Origin: Aquisphaera giovannonii
GTDB lineage: Bacteria; Planctomycetota; Planctomycetia; Isosphaerales; Isosphaeraceae
Direction of reading: 5' to 3'
Length of the DNA stretch: 64,000 nt
NCBI RefSeq assembly: GCF_008087625.1
Contig: NZ_CP042997.1
Coordinates: 9,982,001 to 10,046,000 of the forward strand
Shown here: piece after piece, positions 57,993-64,000 of the stretch
Position numbering within the stretch: position 1 is the first letter of the stretch
How the letters are laid out: every line of letters starts with the position of its first letter
The notes under the pieces: generated by a model
Told to the model about the DNA's origin: nothing
The model's database searches: none
The model's input: the letters and a program-made list of their open reading frames with translations, nothing else
Made by a program: the position numbers and the translations under genes

Positions 57993-60900
57993 TTAATCCA
58001 CGAAAAGGAACTCGTTGCTGTTGAGCAGCACGCGGCAGGCGGCGGCCAGGGAGTGCTGCCCGGCCAGGGCGGCGAACGCGGCCGCCTCCTCGGGAGAAGG
58101 GTCGCGGAGCAGGACCAGGCGGAACGCGGCGGCGATGCGCCCGGCGTCGGTCCGGCCGATGGCCTGCGCACGGTCGGCCAGGTGCTCGCTCTGGCGGAGC
58201 ACGAAGTCGTTGTTGAGCAGCGAGAGCGCCTGGAGCGGCGACGCGGAGAAGCCGCGAACCGGCGTCAGCAGGGCGGCGTCCGGGAAGTCCAGGGCGTCCA
58301 TGAGCGGGTCGGGGATGCCCCGCCAGACCACGCGGTAGATGCTCCGCCGCCCCGCGCCGGGGGCGTCCCAGTCGAAGGCGGTGTAGTCCACCACGGGGGT
58401 GATCTGCGGGCCGGGCGACGTCTTGAAGTGGGCGACCCCGGGGCCGCCCGCCGTGCGGTCGAGCCGCCCGCTGGCCGCCAGCACCGCGTCGCGGAAGGCG
58501 TCGGCATCCAGGCGGCGGCGATTCATCCTCCAGAGCAGCCGGTTGTCGGGGTCGATCGCCGCGGCCGCCGCGTGGGAGGCGGAGGATCGCCGATAGGCCG
58601 CGCTCGTGCAGATCAGCCGGTGGATCGGCTTCAGGGAGCCCCCGCCGTCCCGCAGCTCGGCCGCGAGCCAGTCCAGCAGCTCCGGGTGCGAGGGCGTGCC
58701 GCCCATCCGGCCGAAGTCGCTCGGCGTGTCGCACAGGCCGGTGCCGAAGTGGCCCTGCCACAGGCGATTGGCGACGCTCCGCCACGTCAGCGGGTTCCGC
58801 GGGTCCGCCAGCCAGTCGGCCAGCGCGGCCCGGCGGGCGCCCTCGTCCTCGGGGGCGAGGCCCTCGAACCGGGACCGGAGCGACGCGACGACCGAGAGCG
58901 AGCCCGGGGCCACCTCGGCGCCGGGGGCATTCAGGTCGCCCCGCTTCAGGACGCGGATGACGCGGGGCCGATCGATCGCGGTGGCCTTCCCCTGCACCTC
59001 GACGGCCCGGCCCGCCGCGTAGACCTTCACCGGCGCGGGGAGGCTCGCGAGCTCCCGCTCCGCCTCGGCGCGCAGGACGGCGGCGGCCAGGGCCAGCCTC
59101 TGCGCGGCCGTCCGCCGGGCCGGCTCGACCCGCAGCGCCTCCTCGACTTCCGCATTCAAAACCCCGGCCTCGTCGCCAGAGCCTACGGTGGCGGAGAGTC
59201 GGAACCGGCCGATCAGGTGGCCCCGCCCGTGGAGCTGCTTGAGGACGACCACGAGCCGGGCGCCGGGCTCCAGCGTGAGCTTGCGCTCGAGCTCGAAGAC
59301 GGCATGGTGCGGGCGGCCGACCTGCGGGAAGATCCCCCAGGCGGTGTCCGGGTCGCCGTCGATCGCGCGGGCGATGTCCCAGTCCGCCTGGTTCCAGTCT
59401 GCGGAGGCGTGGCGGATCCTCGGCCGCTCGGGCTCGCGGCCCCCGGGGCGGAAGACGAGGACCTCGATCTCGGAGAGGTGGAGGTTGCCGTTGTCCGCGC
59501 GGCCCGGGCCCTTCGAGGGGAGCGAGTCGTCGGCCAGCACGTCGAGCCGCAGGGCGCCGATCTCCCGCGGGGCGGTCGAGGTCGTGACGGTGTACGTGTC
59601 CTTGTCCGGACGCGTCCCCTCGGCGGCCAGGCTGCCGTCCGGCCGCCTGCGGAGGGCCGAGCCCTCGGCCGCGAGGAAGACCTCCGCCTCCAGCGGCTCC
59701 CACGCGGGCGAGGCGGCTCGCGACCGCTCCCACCGGGCGACCACGGCCTGGTTCTCCCCGGAGAGGAGCACGTCGGCCCTCCCCGCCTCGGCGGCGGCGA
59801 GCAGGGCGCGGGCGTGCCCGCGGCGCCGGTGCACCTCCGCGTCCGGGTCGTAGGAGAGGTCGCCCTTGCCGACCCCGGCGAAGACCGCCTGGAGGGCGTA
59901 GTAGTCCTCCTGGGGGATCGGGTCGAACTTGTGGGAATGGCAGCGGGCGCAGTTGACCGTGGCGCTGGCGAAGGCCGCCATGGTCTGCGTGACCAGGTCG
60001 TCTCGGTCCAGGTTCTCGAAGCTCATCGGCGCGGTCTGCGCGGCGCTGTAGTCGAAGGGCCCGGCGCCGAGGAACCCGAGGGCGGCCGTCAGCCGGGGCT
60101 CGTCGGGATAGAAGACGTCGGCGGCCAGTTGCTCGCGGATGAAGCGCGGCCAGGGCGTGTCGCGGTTGAGGCTGTCGATCACGTAGTCGCGGTATCGCCA
60201 CGCGTTGGGCCGGAAGACGTCGTGCTCGAAGCCGTGCGTGTCCGCGAAGTGGATCACGTCGAGCCAGTGCCGCGCCCAACGCTCCCCGTACGCGGGCGAG
60301 GCGAGCAGGCGGTCCACGAGCTTCTCGTACGCCAGGGGATCCGGGTCGCGGGCGAACGCCCCGGCCTCCTCCGGCGACGGCGGGAGCCCGGTCAGGTCGA
60401 AGGCGAGGCGGCGGATGATCGTGAGCCGATCGGCCTCCGGCTGCGGTGCCAGGCCCTTCTCGCGGAGCTTCGCCAGGACGAATCGGTCGATCGGGTTCCG
60501 CGCGTGACTCGCGTCCATTCCCGGTGCCGGGGGCACGTCGGGCCGGCGGAGCGGGCGGAGCGACCACCATTCGCCCGGATTCCGGGACGCTCCGGCCTCG
60601 GCCGGGTCCTTCGCGACGGCGGCAGGACCGCGGCGAGGGTCCGCGGCGCCCCGCGCGATCCAGGTGCGGAAGTCGGCCACGACGGCCGCGGGGAGCGGCT
60701 CCTTGGGGGGCATCGGGGAGACCTCGCCCGTCCGGGCGATCGCCTGCAGCAAGGGGCTCTCGTCGGGCCGGCCGGGCACGACCGCCGGCCCCGAGTTGCC
60801 CCCGCGGAGCAGGCCCTCGCGCGAGTCCACCCGCAGCCCGCCCTTCGGCGCGGGGAGGCCGGGGCCGTGGCAACGGTCGCAGCGATCGATCAGCACCGGG

Positions 60901-61043
60901 CGGATCCTCGCCTCGAAGAACGCCGTCGCCGCCGCGTCGTCCGCGCCCGCCGCGGCCGAGGCGTCCCCGCCCCCGGCCCCGAGGAGGAGCAGGCCGACGC
61001 ATGGCCCTGACCACGAGCGGAGATGTCGGGCGGGGGACGTCAT
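57993..61043 (-). CDS. PSD1-type protein with PSCyt1, DUF1549 and DUF1553 domains
   Basis: A 1,016-residue exported protein from ATG 61043 (MTSPARHLRSWSGPCVGLLL), signal ending near GDASA. The PSCyt1 haem site is CDRCHGPGLPAPKGGL. DUF1549 is RNPIDRFVLAKLREKGLAPQ, DLTGLPPSPEEAGAFA and YGERWARHWLDVIHFADTHG, with the second haem-type site CARCHSHKFDPIPQEDYY. A discoidin/F5_8-type or LamG-like insert occupies about 400-640 (NGNLHLSEIEVLVFRPGGRE; DWDIARAIDGDPDTAWGIFP), and DUF1553 ends the protein. The insert suggests binding to a polymer. It pairs with the DUF1501 gene downstream. Confidence 0.92.
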   Translation of the reverse strand: MTSPARHLRSWSGPCVGLLLLGAGGGDASAAAGADDAAATAFFEARIRPVLIDRCDRCHGPGLPAPKGGLRVDSREGLLRGGNSGPAVVPGRPDESPLLQAIARTGEVSPMPPKEPLPAAVVADFRTWIARGAADPRRGPAAVAKDPAEAGASRNPGEWWSLRPLRRPDVPPAPGMDASHARNPIDRFVLAKLREKGLAPQPEADRLTIIRRLAFDLTGLPPSPEEAGAFARDPDPLAYEKLVDRLLASPAYGERWARHWLDVIHFADTHGFEHDVFRPNAWRYRDYVIDSLNRDTPWPRFIREQLAADVFYPDEPRLTAALGFLGAGPFDYSAAQTAPMSFENLDRDDLVTQTMAAFASATVNCARCHSHKFDPIPQEDYYALQAVFAGVGKGDLSYDPDAEVHRRRGHARALLAAAEAGRADVLLSGENQAVVARWERSRAASPAWEPLEAEVFLAAEGSALRRRPDGSLAAEGTRPDKDTYTVTTSTAPREIGALRLDVLADDSLPSKGPGRADNGNLHLSEIEVLVFRPGGREPERPRIRHASADWNQADWDIARAIDGDPDTAWGIFPQVGRPHHAVFELERKLTLEPGARLVVVLKQLHGRGHLIGRFRLSATVGSGDEAGVLNAEVEEALRVEPARRTAAQRLALAAAVLRAEAERELASLPAPVKVYAAGRAVEVQGKATAIDRPRVIRVLKRGDLNAPGAEVAPGSLSVVASLRSRFEGLAPEDEGARRAALADWLADPRNPLTWRSVANRLWQGHFGTGLCDTPSDFGRMGGTPSHPELLDWLAAELRDGGGSLKPIHRLICTSAAYRRSSASHAAAAAIDPDNRLLWRMNRRRLDADAFRDAVLAASGRLDRTAGGPGVAHFKTSPGPQITPVVDYTAFDWDAPGAGRRSIYRVVWRGIPDPLMDALDFPDAALLTPVRGFSASPLQALSLLNNDFVLRQSEHLADRAQAIGRTDAGRIAAAFRLVLLRDPSPEEAAAFAALAGQHSLAAACRVLLNSNEFLFVD

Positions 61044-61364
61044 GGGATCGGCTCGGCGTGTGAGTGGGCGGGGCGGGGTACCCTGGGCACGGATCGGCCG
61101 TCGACGAGGCGGGCTCCTCGGTCCACGAGGCCCGAGTATACCGGGATCGGCGTCCCGGGATGAACGACTTTCGGTCCCCGACCGCGGACGGTGATCTGTC
61201 ACAGAAGTGCGGCACCCGGCTTCGCAATGCGGAGCATCGCCGGGCGCCACGAGCCCCCGACGTGCCACGAGGCCGACACGCGTGCCACCGGGGGCCGCCC
61301 TCGGCGTCCCGGCGTCTTTCCCCCGCCTCGCGGAGACCCTCACCGATCCCGAAAGGACACGATC
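61044..61364. other. intergenic region between divergent genes
   Basis: It separates the leftward PSD1 gene from the rightward peptidase-like gene and should contain both promoters. No repeat or small gene is visible. GAAAGGACACGATC just before ATG 61365 is the ribosome site of the latter. Confidence 0.45.
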
Positions 61365-62192
61365 ATGGCGCTGACATCACCTCGCTTCGCACCGATCCAG
61401 CAATGCCGAGATGCGGCGAACAACAGCCCGTCGATGAAGCCGGGGGCGAAAGGGCCCGGGGTGGCGGCGGTCCAGCAGGGGCTGATCGACCTCGGCTTCC
61501 CGATGCCGATCTCGACGCGGCGATTCGGCGTGCCGGACGGGATCTTCGGGAACGAGACGTCCACCCAGGTGCAGGCCTTCCAGCGGAGGAACAAGCTGGA
61601 GCCGGACGGCAAGGTGGGCAAGGACACGATGGCGAAGCTGGATGCGCTGCTGCCGTTGCCCCATTCGGCCGCGTCGGGCCTGCCCTTCACGGTGCCCGGC
61701 CTGCGGGTGGTGCTGGCGCAGCCGACCTCGATGGTCTGCTGGGCGACGGTCCACGCCATGATGCGATCCTGGAAGATGCAGGCGTCGCTCGGGATCCGCG
61801 ACGCCGCGGCGGCCGTCGACGAGAAGTACGGCGTGATGGTGGACAACAACCAGGGCCTGCCCCCGTCGGAGTTCGGTATGTTCATCGCGGCGGCCCGGAT
61901 GGAGGTCGAGCCGATGATGAACCTGACCATTTCCGGCTGGGTCAACCTGCTGCGGGTCAAGGGGCTCATCTGGGTCGGCACGCTCAACAGCATCGGGCCG
62001 GGGGCCGGGCTCCATTCGCGGATCATCGAGGCGATGTCCGGGGACGGGTCGGTCGACGGCACGAACATGCACATCATCGACCCCGCCGGCGGCCGGCAAT
62101 ACCAGGAGAACTTCCGCGTCTTCCTCGCGAAGTACGAGGGCGCGTTCGGCCAGGTGACCGGCGATTACTTCCAGATCCGCCACTTCCGCTGA
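61365..62192 (+). CDS. peptidoglycan-binding domain plus papain-like cysteine protease (C70/C39-like)
   Basis: A 275-residue protein from ATG 61365. Residues about 25-95 are a PG_binding_1 domain (GAKGPGVAAVQQGLIDLGFP, DGIFGNETSTQVQAFQRRNK LEPDGKVGKDTMAKL). Residues about 110-275 resemble papain-like peptidases of the C70/C39 type: QPTSMVCWATVHAMMRSWK with the catalytic Cys, AGLHSRIIEAMSGDG with a His, and NMHIIDPAGGRQYQE with an Asp. No signal peptide or transmembrane segment is visible, so it either acts inside the cell or leaves by a non-Sec route. That layout is also seen in some secreted effectors. Confidence 0.75.
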   Translation: MALTSPRFAPIQQCRDAANNSPSMKPGAKGPGVAAVQQGLIDLGFPMPISTRRFGVPDGIFGNETSTQVQAFQRRNKLEPDGKVGKDTMAKLDALLPLPHSAASGLPFTVPGLRVVLAQPTSMVCWATVHAMMRSWKMQASLGIRDAAAAVDEKYGVMVDNNQGLPPSEFGMFIAAARMEVEPMMNLTISGWVNLLRVKGLIWVGTLNSIGPGAGLHSRIIEAMSGDGSVDGTNMHIIDPAGGRQYQENFRVFLAKYEGAFGQVTGDYFQIRHFR

Positions 62193-62356
62193 GCCCCCGC
62201 GCGGCGGCCGGGCCATCCGGGCCCGCACCGCCCTCCTCGCCCCGACGCCGGCCGCCGCGGCCCGCATCCCCGGGTCCCGGGCGTTCGGGCCCGGGATTTG
62301 CAATCGGGGAGGTATCCGCAACGATGCCGCGCCCAGGTCTCGAGGACCGAATCACC

Positions 62357-63463
62357 ATGGCAGCGAACGACTTCACGATCGGGGTCGAGGAGGAGTACCA
62401 GATCATCAACCCGGAGACGCGGGAGCTGCGGCCCCGGGTGTCGCGGGTCCTGCCGAAGGCGCAGGAGAACCTGGGTGACAAGGTCAGCAACGAGTTCTTC
62501 CAGTCCCAGATCGAGATCGGCACGCCCGTCTGCCGCACCCTGGCGGAGGTCCGCGCCGAGCTCGCCCGGCTGAGGCGCGGGGTCGTGGACGCGGCGGAGA
62601 AGGTCGGCAGCCGGATCGCGGCGGCGGGGACGCACCCGTTCTCGACGTGGGAGGGGCAGCCGATCACCCCCAAGCCGCGATACTTCGAGCTGCACACCGA
62701 CTTCCAGCAGCTCGCCCGCGAGCAGATCATCTTCGGCTGCCACGTCCACGTCGGGATCGCCGACCGCGAGGAGGCCCTCCAGGCGATGAATCGCAGCCGG
62801 CCCTGGCTGGCGCCCCTCATCGCGCTGTCGGCGAGCTCGCCGTTCTGGCTGGGGGCGGAGACCGGCTACGCGTCGTACCGGACGCAGCTCTTCGCGCGAT
62901 GGCCGATGACCGGGACGCCGCACCCGTTCGCCTCCCGGGCCGAGTACGACGAATGCGTCGCCGATCTGGTGGCCGCCGGCATGATCCCGGACGCGTCCAA
63001 GATCTACTGGGACGCCCGGCTCTCCTCGCACTTCGACACGCTGGAGTTCCGGATCGCCGACGTCTGCCCGACGATCGACGAGGCGGTGATGATCGCCGGC
63101 CTCTGCCGCGCCCTGGCCCGCACCGGCGTGGAGCAGCACCGCCGCGGCGACCCCCTGGACGCCCCCCGGCCCGAGCTCCTGAACGCCGCCAAGTGGCGGG
63201 CCTCGCGATACGGGCTCGACGGCGAGCTGATCGACGTCCACGCGAGGAAGTCCGTCCCGGCCCGCGCCATGATCGACACCTTGCTGACTTACCTCCGCCC
63301 CGCGCTGGAGGACTCCGGCGACTGGGACGAGGTCTCGACGCTCGTCCGGGAGACGCTCGAGCGGGGCAACAGCGCCAAGCGCCAGCGCTGGGCCTTCGCC
63401 CAGGGGGGCCGGTTCGAGGACGTCCTCGACCTGATCCTGGCGGAGACCGTCCGGGGACTCTGA
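62357..63463 (+). CDS. YbdK-like carboxylate-amine ligase (glutamate-cysteine ligase 2 family)
   Basis: A 368-residue enzyme from ATG 62357. Family motifs: FTIGVEEEYQIINPETRELR with the metal-binding Glu triad, NEFFQSQIEIGTPVCRTLAE, FGCHVHVGIADREEALQAMN, and LEFRIADVCPTIDEAVMIAG. Length is normal for the family. E. coli YbdK has weak glutamate-cysteine ligase activity; the natural substrate in planctomycetes is unknown. It lies 165 bp after the peptidoglycan-binding protease-like gene on the same strand, so a short operon is possible. Confidence 0.92.
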   Translation: MAANDFTIGVEEEYQIINPETRELRPRVSRVLPKAQENLGDKVSNEFFQSQIEIGTPVCRTLAEVRAELARLRRGVVDAAEKVGSRIAAAGTHPFSTWEGQPITPKPRYFELHTDFQQLAREQIIFGCHVHVGIADREEALQAMNRSRPWLAPLIALSASSPFWLGAETGYASYRTQLFARWPMTGTPHPFASRAEYDECVADLVAAGMIPDASKIYWDARLSSHFDTLEFRIADVCPTIDEAVMIAGLCRALARTGVEQHRRGDPLDAPRPELLNAAKWRASRYGLDGELIDVHARKSVPARAMIDTLLTYLRPALEDSGDWDEVSTLVRETLERGNSAKRQRWAFAQGGRFEDVLDLILAETVRGL

Positions 63464-63563
63464 CGCGGCGTGCGGCCGGGCTTCCCTTCCGTGCGAGCCG
63501 CCCGAATCCTACGATGGAGGGCCCGGGGCGGGCGGGCCACGAATGTGGGAGACGGACGCGTTC

Positions 63564-63692
63564 GGGAGCCGGCTCTCCACGGCCACCGGGCAAGTCCCGG
63601 ACGGCGAGCATCCCCCGTAGGAGCCGGCTCCGTGCGGCGACCGAGCGAGCCTCGGCCGGCGCGATCGCCGGGCGGGGCCGGCTCCCACGGGA
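63564..63692. repeat. REP-like repeat cluster, three units
   Basis: Units at about 63564-63590, 63615-63645 and 63661-63692 around GGAGCCGGCTC cores, the middle one inverted relative to the last. They fill the gap between the ligase gene and the VOC gene. The inverted pair can fold into a long hairpin. Confidence 0.6.
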
Positions 63693-63732
63693 CCCGGTCC
63701 CCGCATCCGCCCGCCCCCATCAAGGAGCCCCC

Positions 63733-64000
63733 GTGAAGATCCTCCGGACCCACCACGTCGCCGTGATCGCCTCCGACTACGAGCGCTCGAAGGCCTTCTA
63801 CACGAAGGCGCTCGGGCTCGAGATCATCCGCGAGGTGCATCGCGCCGAGAGGCGGTCGTACAAGCTCGACCTGCAGCTACCCGACGGGACGCAGATCGAG
63901 CTCTTCTCCTTCCCCGACCCGCCGAAGCGGCCGAGCTACCCGGAGGCCTGCGGCCTGCGCCACCTGGCTTTCGAGGTCGAGGACATCGACGAGGCCGTCC
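63733..64000 (+). CDS. VOC-family metalloenzyme (YaeR/glyoxalase-like), cut by the window
   Basis: GTG 63733 with AAGGAG 7 nt upstream; 89 codons before the edge. The sequence HHVAVIASDYERSKAFYTKA LGLEIIREVHRAERRSYKLD, QIELFSFPDPPKRPSYPEAC GLRHLAFEVEDIDEAV follows the YaeR/GloA2 branch of the vicinal oxygen chelate fold. The first His (HHVAVI) and the Glu of QIELF would bind the metal. YaeR-like proteins are small cytoplasmic lyase/isomerase-type enzymes without a proven substrate. About 35-40 residues are missing at the C-terminus. Confidence 0.88.
   Translation, partial: MKILRTHHVAVIASDYERSKAFYTKALGLEIIREVHRAERRSYKLDLQLPDGTQIELFSFPDPPKRPSYPEACGLRHLAFEVEDIDEAV

Noticed and set aside
56115-61010. 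A 1,631-codon open frame on the + strand opposite DUF1501 and PSD1
   Set aside because: It is the antisense shadow of two well-supported minus-strand genes; its translation is Arg/Gly/Ala/Pro/Val-rich without any domain. Long antisense frames are normal at this GC content.
1-64000. tRNA, rRNA or riboswitch genes
   Set aside because: I looked for T-arm-like GTTCGA motifs with CCA ends and for conserved rRNA stretches and found nothing that folds plausibly; a covariance-model scan (tRNAscan-SE, Rfam) would be decisive.

Overview
The window is very GC-rich and looks like a chromosomal segment of a planctomycete, most likely of the Isosphaeraceae (Singulisphaera/Aquisphaera/Paludisphaera-like). 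The basis is gene content: three PSD1-type cytochrome-domain giants (PSCyt1/DUF1549/DUF1553), four full-length DUF1501 proteins, two DUF1559 prepilin-like proteins, a formylglycine sulfatase, and a very large secreted protein with an N-terminal 'LE.L..R.LL' motif. I saw no rRNA, tRNA or CRISPR array.

Layout. 1-8 kb: a partial ECF sigma factor, an endonuclease/exonuclease/phosphatase-fold membrane protein, a TPR protein, and an FAD oxidoreductase followed by a frameshifted LCIB/C-type carbonic anhydrase gene and a PhnD-like periplasmic binding protein. 8-9 kb: a truncated macro-domain remnant and an antitoxin/PIN toxin pair. 9.3-15.6 kb: a PSD1 gene, two tandem DUF1501 paralogs, a zinc-ribbon protein and a stump of a third DUF1501 copy. 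15.7-22.8 kb: two separate transposon-in-transposon nests (an ISL3-like element inside an IS3-like element, and an ISKra4-like element inside an IS5-like element). They bracket one GT-C glycosyltransferase gene. 22.9-26.3 kb: a thioredoxin-TPR protein, a SpoIIE-type phosphatase and ribulose-phosphate 3-epimerase. 26.5-31.7 kb: a small exported protein, DUF1559 plus lipoprotein, two AhpD-like proteins and DUF4058. 31.8-33.6 kb: an NlpC/P60 hydrolase and a broken ParE-type toxin beside an intact antitoxin. 33.7-46.7 kb, all minus strand: DUF1501, PSD1, a multiply broken glucoamylase-family gene, and a ~2,050-residue secreted multidomain protein. 48-57.7 kb: sulfatase, AbiE toxin-antitoxin pair, a Cys/Met-metabolism PLP enzyme, small proteins, DUF1559 and DUF1501. 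58-64 kb: the third PSD1, a peptidoglycan-binding/papain-like protein, a YbdK-like carboxylate-amine ligase and a partial VOC protein.

How the parts relate. PSD1 and DUF1501 proteins occur as neighbours at three places. Known family architecture (CxxCH haem sites in PSD1, Tat-type leaders in DUF1501) suggests exported redox/hydrolytic pairs for complex substrates, and the sulfatase, the glucoamylase remnant and the giant adhesin/protease-like protein fit a polymer-degrading surface lifestyle. This is inference.

Two families of small dispersed repeats are interspersed: a ~120-bp two-hairpin element (three copies plus a fragment) and a GGAGCCGGCTCC-centred REP-like unit at four sites. Several genes carry frameshifts or stops (carbonic anhydrase, ParE toxin, glucoamylase, IS3 transposase). 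From sequence alone I cannot separate real decay from base-calling errors in high GC. The most notable candidates are the bacterial LCIB-type carbonic anhydrase locus, the two nested transposons with exact target duplications, the two-hairpin repeat family, and the giant DMFA2_C-like/Ig/metalloprotease fusion.
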